DNA from: an uncultured Bacteroidia bacterium
Lineage (GTDB): Bacteria > Bacteroidota > Bacteroidia > Bacteroidales > F082
NCBI GenBank assembly: GCA_902770835.1
Contig: CACXUM010000005.1
Span: 1 to 64,000 of the forward strand
Direction: 5' to 3'
Length of the DNA: 64,000 nt
Shown: one piece after another, positions 33,703-42,171 of the stretch
Numbering within the stretch: the first letter of the stretch is position 1
Layout of the letters: each line of letters begins with the position of its first letter
Translations under genes and position numbers: made by a program
Notes under the pieces: generated by a model
Told to the model about the DNA's origin: nothing
The model's input: the letters and a program-made list of their open reading frames with translations, nothing else
Database searches by the model: none

Positions 33703-36278
33703 GCGACAGGGGCTTCTTCAAGGATTTTTTGCTCGATGGGGATGACCTTGGCGATGGTTTCCTCGTCATTTTCGGCCAAGTCAATGCTGATGAGGTCGCC
33801 GATGTGGAGATTGGCGGAAATGATGGCCTCTGCCAAAACGTCTTCCACATATTTTTGGACGGCGCGTTTCAGCGGACGGGCGCCATACTGTTCGTCCCAG
33901 CCCTTTTCGGAGATGAAGTCCAAAGCCTTTTCAGTGAGTTCAATCTTATAACCCATCTCCTCAACACGTTTCACCACCTGACGGATTTCAATGCCGATAA
34001 TCTTGTGAATGTCCTTCTTTTCCAATGAGTTGAACATCACCACATCGTCAACACGGTTCAAAAACTCGGGGGCGAAAGTGCGTTTCAAGGCATTGTCGAT
34101 GACGCTCTGCGAATACTCGTTCTTGGCGTTGAGTTTGGCCTGCGTGCCAAAACCAACCCCCTGACCGAAGTCCTTCAACTGGCGTGAACCAATGTTGGAG
34201 GTCATAATGATGATGGTGTTCTTGAAGTCGACCTTACGGCCCAGGCTGTCAGTCAATTGGCCATCGTCAAGGACTTGAAGGAGCAGGTTGAACACATCGG
34301 GATGGGCCTTCTCGATTTCGTCCAAAAGGACGATGGAGTAGGGTTTACGGCGCACTTTTTCAGTGAGTTGGCCGCCCTCTTCGTAACCGACATATCCGGG
34401 AGGCGCACCCACGAGGCGCGACACGGCAAACTTCTCCATGTATTCGCTCATGTCGATGCGGATGAGCGCGTCTTCGCTGTCGAAGAGGAACTTGGCCAAC
34501 ACCTTGGCTAAGTAGGTCTTGCCGACACCCGTCGGACCGAGGAAAATGAACGAGCCGATGGGCTTGTTCGGGTCTTTCAGTCCGGCGCGGTTGCGGCGGA
34601 TGGCCTTGGTCACCTTCTTGATGGCCTCGTCCTGACCGATAACGGTGCCCGCCAACTCGCTTTCCATGTGCATCAGGCGGTCGCCTTCGTTCTTGGCAAT
34701 GCGCTGCACAGGCACGCCAGTCATCATGGCAACCACCTCAGCCACATTCTGTTCCGTGACGGTTTCGCGATGGGCGACAGCGTTGCTTTCCCATGCCTTT
34801 TTGACAGTGTCGAGGCGGTCAAGAATCTTCACTTCCTCGTTGCGATACATGCCCGCCTCCTCAAATTTCTGCTCGGCGACGGCGGCTTTCTTGTCCTTTC
34901 GCACCTCTTCCAAGCGTTTCTCCAATTCAGTGATTTCGCTCGGCACATCAATGTTCTTGATATGGACTCGCGCACCAGCCTCGTCCAAGGCATCGATGGC
35001 CTTGTCGGGCAAATGGCGGTCGCTGAGGTAGCGGTCGGTGAGTTTCACGCAGGCTTCGATGGCTTCGGGCGTGTATTTCACCAAATGATGGTCTTCGTAT
35101 CGCGGTTTGATGTTGTTCAAGATTTCGATGGTCTCGGCGGGTGTGGTCGGCTCAACGAGAATCTTTTGGAAACGGCGTTCAAGAGCACCGTCTTTCTCAA
35201 TATACTGGCGGTATTCATCCAAAGTGGTGGAGCCAATGCACTGCAACTCGCCACGCGCCAAAGCCGGCTTGAACATGTTGCTGGCATCCAATGAGCCGTT
35301 GGCGTTGCCCGCCCCAACCAAAGTGTGGATTTCGTCGACGAAAAGAATGATGTCGCGGTTGTTTTCCAACTCATTGAGAATGGCCTTGATGCGTTCCTCA
35401 AACTGGCCGCGATACTTGGTGCCGGCCACGATGGAGCCGATGTCGAGCATGACGACGCGCTTGTCGAACAAGGTGCGCGGCACACGGTGCTGCACAATGC
35501 GGATGGCCAAACCCTCCGCAATGGCCGACTTACCCACGCCGGGTTCACCTATTAATATAGGGTTGTTTTTCTTGCGGCGGCTGAGGATTTGGGCGATGCG
35601 TTCCAATTCGCGCTCGCGACCCACGATGGGGTCGAGGCGACTTTCCTCGGCAGCTTTGGTGAGGTCGCGCCCGAAATTGTCCAAAACGGGTGTCTTGCTC
35701 TTTGCGGCAGGGGTTTTCTTGGGCTTTTCCTGTTGCGGACGAATATCGTTCATCAGGTCTTCGTAGTCCTCCTCTTCGGTAAAGACATTCGAGGCTGAGC
35801 CAATGGCTTCCTCCGCCGAATCCTGCGGCAGGTCGCCGTGTTCCATGCCGAAGCGAATCAGTTCCTGCTTGAAGTTGTCGTAGTTGATGCCCTCAAACTC
35901 AAGGTTTTGCGATATGATGTTGTTCTTCTCGTGCAGGATGGCCAACATGAGATGTTCGGAGCGCACAATCTCCGAATGGAACTCCTTGGCAATGATGTAA
36001 GTGAACTTCAGCACACGCTCGGCCTGCTTGGTGAGGGGCAGGGCCAAAACGGTGCTTTTGTTGACATTTGCGGTCCGCACCGAGGCTTCCAATTTTTTTG
36101 AAAAGACTTCAATGTTCAGGTTGAGGTTCTCCAAAATGCGGATGGCACTGCTGCCTCCATCCTTCAACATGCCCAAAAAAAGGTGTTCCAACCCGACGTA
36201 TGCGTTCCCCAAGCGTTGCGCCTCTTGGTGACTGAGTGACAAAATGGCACGCACACGGGGAGAAAATTTTGCATCCAT
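33699..36278 (-). CDS. clpC: ATP-dependent Clp protease ATP-binding subunit ClpC
   Basis: An 859-residue HSP100 unfoldase that feeds proteins to ClpP. Two Clp-N repeats (residues about 1-145, LSLSHQEAQRLGNAYVGLEHL) are followed by AAA-1 (Walker A GEPGVGKSAIA), a middle coiled region with a UVR-like motif (KFEEAGMYRNEEVKIL) that marks ClpC versus ClpB, AAA-2 (Walker A GPTGVGKTYLAK), and a C-terminal D2-small domain. The ATG at 36278 (MDAKFSPRVRAIL) is canonical. The -7 box lies at 36353-36360, so it is the first gene of the operon clpC-cca-miaA. No CtsR-like operator is apparent, and no clpP is in the window. Confidence 0.97.
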   Translation of the reverse strand: MDAKFSPRVRAILSLSHQEAQRLGNAYVGLEHLFLGMLKDGGSSAIRILENLNLNIEVFSKKLEASVRTANVNKSTVLALPLTKQAERVLKFTYIIAKEFHSEIVRSEHLMLAILHEKNNIISQNLEFEGINYDNFKQELIRFGMEHGDLPQDSAEEAIGSASNVFTEEEDYEDLMNDIRPQQEKPKKTPAAKSKTPVLDNFGRDLTKAAEESRLDPIVGRERELERIAQILSRRKKNNPILIGEPGVGKSAIAEGLAIRIVQHRVPRTLFDKRVVMLDIGSIVAGTKYRGQFEERIKAILNELENNRDIILFVDEIHTLVGAGNANGSLDASNMFKPALARGELQCIGSTTLDEYRQYIEKDGALERRFQKILVEPTTPAETIEILNNIKPRYEDHHLVKYTPEAIEACVKLTDRYLSDRHLPDKAIDALDEAGARVHIKNIDVPSEITELEKRLEEVRKDKKAAVAEQKFEEAGMYRNEEVKILDRLDTVKKAWESNAVAHRETVTEQNVAEVVAMMTGVPVQRIAKNEGDRLMHMESELAGTVIGQDEAIKKVTKAIRRNRAGLKDPNKPIGSFIFLGPTGVGKTYLAKVLAKFLFDSEDALIRIDMSEYMEKFAVSRLVGAPPGYVGYEEGGQLTEKVRRKPYSIVLLDEIEKAHPDVFNLLLQVLDDGQLTDSLGRKVDFKNTIIIMTSNIGSRQLKDFGQGVGFGTQAKLNAKNEYSQSVIDNALKRTFAPEFLNRVDDVVMFNSLEKKDIHKIIGIEIRQVVKRVEEMGYKIELTEKALDFISEKGWDEQYGARPLKRAVQKYVEDVLAEAIISANLHIGDLISIDLAENDEETIAKVIPIEQKILEEAPVA

Positions 36279-36352
36279 ATAATTACAATTCGTTTATTTT
36301 CAATAATTTAATAAAAATCCAAGTTCTTGCCTTGTCCGATTCTTTCGGAGCG

Positions 36353-36360
36353 CAAAGGTA
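36353..36360 (-). promoter_or_regulatory. -7 box of the clpC operon
   Basis: TACCTTTG followed by CGC on the minus strand, 74 bases before the clpC ATG. Confidence 0.6.
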
Positions 36361-36421
36361 CGAACAAAAACTGCGCCGCGCCAATATTTTGCTTCTTTTC
36401 AAGATTATCGCAGACGAAAAC

Positions 36422-37969
36422 TCAAAAAACCACCTTCCAACTTTCGATGCGTCGGGTGGTGGTGGAGAAATTCACACCTATTTTATAAAGCTTGCGTGGG
36501 TCTTGCTCAAAAGGCTTCGCGTATTGTTTTTCCTCGATTTGGGCAAGGGCTTCGTCTGCGGACTTGTCAATCTTGAATTCAAAAATGTAGATGTAGTCTT
36601 TGGTTTGAACGAGCATGTCCATACGTCCGTCTGTAGTGTGGCGTTCCACTTCGGTATAAAATCCCAACATCTTGAAAACGAGGCTGGTGACATTGTGGAA
36701 ATACAGTTCCGTATCGCCAACAATCTGGTAATCCTGATTGGCAAACATGGCTTCGAGGCGCGACATGAACTTTTCGGGCTGGCCATTGCGTACCTCCGTG
36801 GTGAATTTTATCACAAAAGAGTCTGATTCATAGATTTTTAAAGGCGCATAGTTCCTAAACAGGAATCTTGAGAAACCTCTTTCCACTTCACCGTTAGGGA
36901 ACCCCAAAGTGTAAGTGCCGAAGTCGGGGTTGTAGTCTTTTATGGTCAGGTAACCGCTTTGGTAGAGCAAGGGCAGAGGGTTTTGGTCGATGGAATCGAG
37001 GCTGCCCAAAAGGTCTGCCGTGATTTCCTCACGGGTCATATTCTCTAATTCATAGTTGTTGCGTTTCAGGGTTTCAACGAGGAAAGTCGGGGTGCCGGTT
37101 TCGAACCAAAAGTCCTTGAAATCATGACTGTCGAGGGCGTTGATAAGACTGAACGGATTGTAAACCCCGACGCTGTTTTCGCGGAAATGGTATCCGTCGT
37201 ATTCCTTTTTCAGCCGCTCGTAGCAAGCGTTTTTGTCTATGCCGTTTGCCTCGGCCATTTGGCCGACCTCGTCGTCGAGGTAATCATGGATTTCCTTCTC
37301 GGTGATGCCACATGCAGCGACAAACCGAGCGTCCAATGAAATGTCCTTCAAGTTGTTCAAGTCGCTGAAGACGCTGACTTTCGAGAACTTCGTCACGCCG
37401 GTAAAGAAAGCAAACCTGATTTTTTCGTCCATGGTTTTGACGATGGAATAGAAAGATTTCAGTTTTCTGCGGTATTTGTCTTGCAAATCCTTGTCATGGG
37501 AAACATAAAGCAGAGGTTTGTCGTATTCGTCCACCAGAATGACGACCTGCTTGCCTGTAATCCTCACGGCATTGTCAATCACATGCTGGAAACGTTCTTC
37601 TGGCTCACGGTCCTTGAACTCGTCGCCGTATTTCTTTTCCCAATACTCCAAATGCTTGTTGAGTTCGGCATGAAGTGATTCCATGTTTTCATAGTCTCTG
37701 GAGTTCAAGTCGATATGCAATACCGGATAAGCCGACCAGTCTTTCTCCAATTTTTCAATGGCCAAACCTTTGAACAAATCCTTTTTTCCTTGAAAATAAG
37801 CCTCCATCGTGGAGAGCAAAAGGCTTTTTCCAAAGCGGCGTGGACGGCTGAGAAAATAATAACCGCCGTTGACAACAAGTTGGTGCATCAATGCCGTTTT
37901 GTCAATATAGAGGTAACCGTCCTCGCGGAGTTTCTTGAAGTTCTGTAAGCCGATGGGATATTTTGTCAT
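36422..37969 (-). CDS. AAA-ATPase-like and PD-(D/E)XK nuclease family protein
   Basis: A 515-residue protein of the AAA_ATPase-like (PF09820) plus PDDEXK_9 (PF08011) type. The N terminus YPIGLQNFKKLREDGYLYIDKT and the P-loop-like FLSRPRRFGKSLLLSTM are the family hallmark, followed by VVILVDEYDKPLLY. The C-terminal nuclease-fold part has VERHTTDGRMDMLVQTKDYIYIFEFKI, with D and ExK residues. The family is expanded in gut Bacteroidota and of unknown function. The ATG at 37969 (MTKYPIG) is the standard start; an in-frame extension of 34 codons upstream crosses the promoter. It stands alone and is divergent from gyrA. Confidence 0.92.
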   Translation of the reverse strand: MTKYPIGLQNFKKLREDGYLYIDKTALMHQLVVNGGYYFLSRPRRFGKSLLLSTMEAYFQGKKDLFKGLAIEKLEKDWSAYPVLHIDLNSRDYENMESLHAELNKHLEYWEKKYGDEFKDREPEERFQHVIDNAVRITGKQVVILVDEYDKPLLYVSHDKDLQDKYRRKLKSFYSIVKTMDEKIRFAFFTGVTKFSKVSVFSDLNNLKDISLDARFVAACGITEKEIHDYLDDEVGQMAEANGIDKNACYERLKKEYDGYHFRENSVGVYNPFSLINALDSHDFKDFWFETGTPTFLVETLKRNNYELENMTREEITADLLGSLDSIDQNPLPLLYQSGYLTIKDYNPDFGTYTLGFPNGEVERGFSRFLFRNYAPLKIYESDSFVIKFTTEVRNGQPEKFMSRLEAMFANQDYQIVGDTELYFHNVTSLVFKMLGFYTEVERHTTDGRMDMLVQTKDYIYIFEFKIDKSADEALAQIEEKQYAKPFEQDPRKLYKIGVNFSTTTRRIESWKVVF

Positions 37970-37996
37970 GACGCTATGCGTTTTGGAATACGTCTG

Positions 37997-38004
37997 CAAA
38001 ATTA
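37997..38004 (-). promoter_or_regulatory. -7 box of the AAA-ATPase-like gene
   Basis: TAATTTTG followed by CAGACG on the minus strand, 27 bases before the ATG. Confidence 0.6.
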
Positions 38005-38054
38005 CAAAAAATCGCCATACTTGCATTACCTTAGCTTTTTTTCCCAACTTTTCG

Positions 38055-38083
38055 GTTCCAGCGGATTGCAAATCCGCTGGAAC
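38055..38083. repeat. Perfect REP-like palindrome upstream of gyrA
   Basis: GTTCCAGCGGAT (38055-38066) pairs perfectly with ATCCGCTGGAAC (38072-38083) across a 5-base loop, in the divergent spacer. Confidence 0.85.
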
Positions 38084-38127
38084 GGCAAGAACGGCAACTG
38101 TAACAAAGGGGAAGTTTTTGACCTGTT

Positions 38128-38161
38128 TTTGTCAAACCAATCCAAAAAAACTCTATCTTTG
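38128..38161 (+). promoter_or_regulatory. -33/-7 promoter of gyrA
   Basis: TTTG at 38128-38131 and TATCTTTG at 38154-38161 with 22 bases between, 36 bases before the ATG at 38198. Confidence 0.65.
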
Positions 38162-38197
38162 CACCCTTATTAAAAATAGAGAAAACTAACCCGGAAA

Positions 38198-40810
38198 ATG
38201 GACGAAAACAATAACATTACTCCTGAAAATCAGGAAGATAATATCCCTGAGAACACTGGAGAAAAAATCATCAAGGTCAATCTTGAGAACCAGATGAAGT
38301 CGGCTTACATCGACTATTCGATGTCCGTCATCATCTCGCGTGCCTTGCCCGACGTGCGCGACGGCCTCAAACCGGTGCATCGTCGCGTGCTGTTCGGCAT
38401 GAAGGAATTGGGCGTCACCTCGCGCAGCGGCTACAGAAAGTCGGCGCGTATCGTCGGTGATGTGCTTGGTAAGTACCACCCGCACGGCGACTCGTCTGTA
38501 TATGACGCTATGGTGCGTATGGCCCAGTGGTGGTCACTGCGTTATCCTTTGGTGGACGGACAGGGCAACTTCGGCTCGATGGACGGCGACAGCCCCGCAG
38601 CCATGCGTTACACTGAGGCACGCTTGCAGAAGATTGCAGAGGAAATGCTCGACGACTTGGACAAGGACACCGTCGATTTCCAGAACAACTTCGACGACAC
38701 CACCCAAGAGCCTACCGTGTTGCCTACACAGATCCCCGCCCTTTTGGTGAACGGCACCAACGGCATTGCCGTGGGTATGGCTACCAACATGGCTCCGCAC
38801 AACCTCAGCGAGTGCGTTGACGGCATCATTGCCTATATTGACAACCGCGAAATCACTGTGGCTGAACTGATGCAATACATCAAGGCACCCGATTTCCCGA
38901 CGGCTGGCGTGATTTACGGCTATGAAGGTGTGCGCGAGGCGTTTGAAACGGGTAGGGGACGCATCGTTTTGCGTGGCGAAACCCATTTCGAGGAACACAA
39001 TGGCCACGAGCGCATCATTGCCACCTCGGTTCCGTATCAGGTGAACAAGGCCGAAATGATCAAGAAGACCGCCGACCTCGTGAGCGAAAAGAAATTGGAA
39101 GGCTTAGCCGACATCCGCGACGAGTCAGATAGAAAAGGTATCCGCGTGGTGTATGAACTGAAACGCGATGCCAACCCCGACGTGGTGTTGAACAAACTGT
39201 TCATGATGACCCCGCTGCAAAGTTCCTTCAATGTGAACAATGTGGCTTTGGTGAACGGACGACCTTATACCTTGAACCTCAAGCAGTTGATTGAGCATTT
39301 TGTGGCACACCGTCACGAAATCGTGTTGCGTCGCACGCGCTTCGAGTTGAAGAAAGCCGAAGACCGTGCCCATATTTTGGAAGGTTTGGCCCGCGCCATC
39401 GACATCGTTGACGAAATCATCGCCACCATCCGTGCCTGTAAAGGCGGCACGCCCGAAGCCAAGCAAGCCATCATGGACAAGTTCGGCTTCGACGACCCGC
39501 AGGCCTCCGCAATCGTGGCCTATCGCCTCGGTCAGTTGGCAGGTCTCGAAATCAAGAAGATCTTGGACGAGTTGGACGAAATCCACGAGCGCATCAAGCA
39601 TTTCCACGAAATTCTACAAAATGAGGAATTGCAGTTCCAAATCATCAAGGACGAATTGTTGGTCATCAAAGAAAAATATGGCGACGCCCGCCGCACCCAA
39701 ATCATGCCCGCCGCCGGTGAGTTCCGCATGGAGGACATCATCGCCGACGATGCCGTGGTCATCACCATCTCGCACCTCGGTTACATCAAGCGCACGCCGC
39801 TGACCGAATACCGCGTGCAAAGCCGTGGCGGCAAGGGTTCGAAAGGCTCCGCCACCCGCGACACCGACTTCATCGAGCATATCTTCACGGCCACCAACCA
39901 CAACCATTTGCTTTTCTTCACCGAACAGGGTAAGTGCTACAAACTCAGGGCTTTCGAGATTCCAGAAGAGGGCAAGAACAGCAAGGGTCGCGCCATCCAA
40001 AACCTATTGCCGCTTGACAAAGACAATAAGGTGATGGCCTATCTCAACGTGAAGAGCATGAGCGATGAGGACTATCTCGAAAACAACTACATCATCCTCT
40101 GCACCAAGAAGGGCATCATCAAGAAGACAACCTTGGCGGCCTACAAGAACGTGCGCCAAAACGGTATCATAGCGGTCAACATCCGCGAGGACGACCAACT
40201 CCTTGAAGCCTGCCTGACTTCGGGCAACGACGAGGTGCTGATGGCCGTGCGTTCAGGTAAGGCTGTGCGCTTCAACGAGCAGACTGTCCGCCCGATGGGT
40301 CGTACCGCTACGGGCGTGAAAGCCATCACCTTAGCCTCTGAAAATGATGAGGTTATCGGTATGGTCTGCATCAACGACCCGCAACAGACCGTGCTCGTTG
40401 TTTCGGAAAAGGGTTTCGGCAAACGCTCCGACATCGACGACTACCGCATCACCAACCGTGGCGCAAAGGGCGTGAAGACCTTGAACATCACCGACAAGAC
40501 CGGCGACCTCATCGCCATCAAGGGCGTGACCGACGACGAAGACCTGATGATCATCAACAAGTCGGGCATCGTTATCAGAATGGCTGTCAGCAAGTTGCGC
40601 GTGATGGGTCGTGCCACTCAGGGCGTGAAACTCATCGACTTGCGCGGCAACGATGAAATCGCCGCCGTGACCAAGACCGAGCATGAGGACGAACCAGAAG
40701 AAACCGCAGAAGTGGTTGAGCCAGTCGAAACGCCTACCCCAGATGGAACCGAGGCCGTTGAGCCTGTTGAAACGCCGAATCCAGATGACGAAAACACTTT
40801 GGAACAATAA
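38198..40810 (+). CDS. gyrA: DNA gyrase subunit A
   Basis: GyrA, 870 residues, the breakage-reunion subunit of gyrase, which introduces negative supercoils with GyrB. The N-terminal winged helix and tower carry [27 protein letters not shown] residues and the quinolone-determining block [19 protein letters not shown], with Ser and Asp at the usual resistance positions (wild type). The active tyrosine is in [10 protein letters not shown]. The C-terminal beta-pinwheel has the GyrA box as QSRGGKG, separating it from ParC. The last 45 residues are an acidic, proline-rich tail of two near-repeats ([11 protein letters not shown]). It is followed closely by a TPR gene. Confidence 0.97.
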   Translation: MDENNNITPENQEDNIPENTGEKIIKVNLENQMKSAYIDYSMSVIISRALPDVRDGLKPVHRRVLFGMKELGVTSRSGYRKSARIVGDVLGKYHPHGDSSVYDAMVRMAQWWSLRYPLVDGQGNFGSMDGDSPAAMRYTEARLQKIAEEMLDDLDKDTVDFQNNFDDTTQEPTVLPTQIPALLVNGTNGIAVGMATNMAPHNLSECVDGIIAYIDNREITVAELMQYIKAPDFPTAGVIYGYEGVREAFETGRGRIVLRGETHFEEHNGHERIIATSVPYQVNKAEMIKKTADLVSEKKLEGLADIRDESDRKGIRVVYELKRDANPDVVLNKLFMMTPLQSSFNVNNVALVNGRPYTLNLKQLIEHFVAHRHEIVLRRTRFELKKAEDRAHILEGLARAIDIVDEIIATIRACKGGTPEAKQAIMDKFGFDDPQASAIVAYRLGQLAGLEIKKILDELDEIHERIKHFHEILQNEELQFQIIKDELLVIKEKYGDARRTQIMPAAGEFRMEDIIADDAVVITISHLGYIKRTPLTEYRVQSRGGKGSKGSATRDTDFIEHIFTATNHNHLLFFTEQGKCYKLRAFEIPEEGKNSKGRAIQNLLPLDKDNKVMAYLNVKSMSDEDYLENNYIILCTKKGIIKKTTLAAYKNVRQNGIIAVNIREDDQLLEACLTSGNDEVLMAVRSGKAVRFNEQTVRPMGRTATGVKAITLASENDEVIGMVCINDPQQTVLVVSEKGFGKRSDIDDYRITNRGAKGVKTLNITDKTGDLIAIKGVTDDEDLMIINKSGIVIRMAVSKLRVMGRATQGVKLIDLRGNDEIAAVTKTEHEDEPEETAEVVEPVETPTPDGTEAVEPVETPNPDDENTLEQ

Positions 40811-40864
40811 TTGCAAGGAAACACGATAACAAACGAAAATGTTAAACTTTAAATAATCGAGAAA

Positions 40865-42040
40865 ATGAAAAAAGTAATGATTTTGTTGGCCGTCCTGCTC
40901 ACTGCAAACGTGATGATGGCCCAAAAGAAAGACAGAACCGACGCCTACATGTACAACAAGAACGGCCAATATGCCAAGGCTATGGCCTCCATTGAAAAGT
41001 GCGTCAATCACGAACAATTCTTGGGGATGAAGCCCAACGACCAGTCGCAGGCTTGGTTGTATCGCGCCGCCATCTACCAGAACATCATCCAATCGGGCGA
41101 CGAGGCTTTGATTGCCCAAGCTCCCAACGCTTTGGAAATCGTTTACGAATCGCTGATGAACTGCATGAAGAACCACGATTATCTTGAGGAAAACAAGCAG
41201 GAAATCTATCAGCGTGTTGGCTCGGTCATGAACACCTATTATACTAAAGGTGCCGACGACTACAACACGGGCAAGTTTGCCGAGGCCGCTCCCATGTTCA
41301 AGAAGGCTTACGACATCGCCAAGAGCCTTGGCAGCACTGATGCCAACGACATGCTGAACTTTGCCGCCACCTCAGCCCTGAGAGCCGAGGACTACAACAC
41401 TGCCCTGTCCTACTTCACCGAGCTTCAAGGCAACGGTGTTGATGGTGTGGATGTCTACAAGCACCTCGCCGCCTGCTACAATGGCATGGGCAATGCTGAA
41501 CAAGCTATGGCCATGATTAACGCAGGCTTGGAGAAGAACCCCGGCGATGCCGGCCTGATTCTCGAAAAGGTGAATGCCTACCTGAAGGAAGGCAAGGGCG
41601 CCGAAGCCGTTGAAGACCTCAACAAACTGCACCAACTCGACCCCGAAAACGCCCAACTGCTCTTCGTGCTCGGCACCATCTACGGCGACGAGAACAACGC
41701 CGACGTCTACGATGTGGAAAAGGCCCGCAAATATTATGAGGATGCCCTCGCCATCAACCCTGACTACTACGATGCCATCTACAACATCGGCGTGCTATAC
41801 ACGGGCATGGCCAACAAGTATATCGAGCAGGCCAACGAAATCACGGGCTTCTCGAAGGCCGAACAGGAACAATACAACGGACTCATCGAGCAAGCCAATG
41901 GACTGCTCCGCACGGGTCTTCCCTACCTGCAACGCGCCTACGAAGCCCAGCCTTCCGACGACGTGAAGAACGTGCTGCGCTCCATTTATGTGAAGCTCAA
42001 CATGACCGACGAAGTGAAGGCTTTGGACGGTAGAGAATAA
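40865..42040 (+). CDS. Secreted TPR-repeat protein
   Basis: A 391-residue protein with signal peptide MKKVMILLAVLLTANVMMAQ, which lacks a lipobox cysteine and so is probably periplasmic. About six tetratricopeptide-like helices fill the rest, for example AAIYQNIIQSGDEALI, YNTALSYFTELQGNGVDGVD and AMAMINAGLEKNPGDAGL. TPR arrays bind other proteins; the partner is unknown. It lies 54 bases after gyrA on the same strand, a pairing seen in other Bacteroidota, and ends at a strong terminator. Confidence 0.88.
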   Translation: MKKVMILLAVLLTANVMMAQKKDRTDAYMYNKNGQYAKAMASIEKCVNHEQFLGMKPNDQSQAWLYRAAIYQNIIQSGDEALIAQAPNALEIVYESLMNCMKNHDYLEENKQEIYQRVGSVMNTYYTKGADDYNTGKFAEAAPMFKKAYDIAKSLGSTDANDMLNFAATSALRAEDYNTALSYFTELQGNGVDGVDVYKHLAACYNGMGNAEQAMAMINAGLEKNPGDAGLILEKVNAYLKEGKGAEAVEDLNKLHQLDPENAQLLFVLGTIYGDENNADVYDVEKARKYYEDALAINPDYYDAIYNIGVLYTGMANKYIEQANEITGFSKAEQEQYNGLIEQANGLLRTGLPYLQRAYEAQPSDDVKNVLRSIYVKLNMTDEVKALDGRE

Positions 42041-42064
42041 TGTTTTCATAATTGTATTAAGGTG

Positions 42065-42089
42065 AGCCTCGCGAAAGCGGGGCTTTTTT
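42065..42089 (+). terminator. Intrinsic terminator after gyrA-TPR
   Basis: AGCCTCGC pairs with GCGGGGCT around GAAA, and six T residues follow. Bases are 42065-42089. Confidence 0.85.
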
Positions 42090-42132
42090 GTTTAAAAAAA
42101 TGCGTATTTTCGCTTGCATTGATGAAAAACAC

Positions 42133-42140
42133 TATCTTTG
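42133..42140 (+). promoter_or_regulatory. -7 box of the Nfn fusion gene
   Basis: TATCTTTG followed by CGG, 31 bases before the ATG at 42172. Confidence 0.65.
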
Positions 42141-42171
42141 CGGAGAAAAACTAACTCATTATCCTTATATT

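Noticed and set aside
38055..38083. Palindrome before gyrA as a supercoiling-sensitive operator
   Set aside because: Its form fits the REP-like repeat family better, and it lies outside the -33/-7 promoter.
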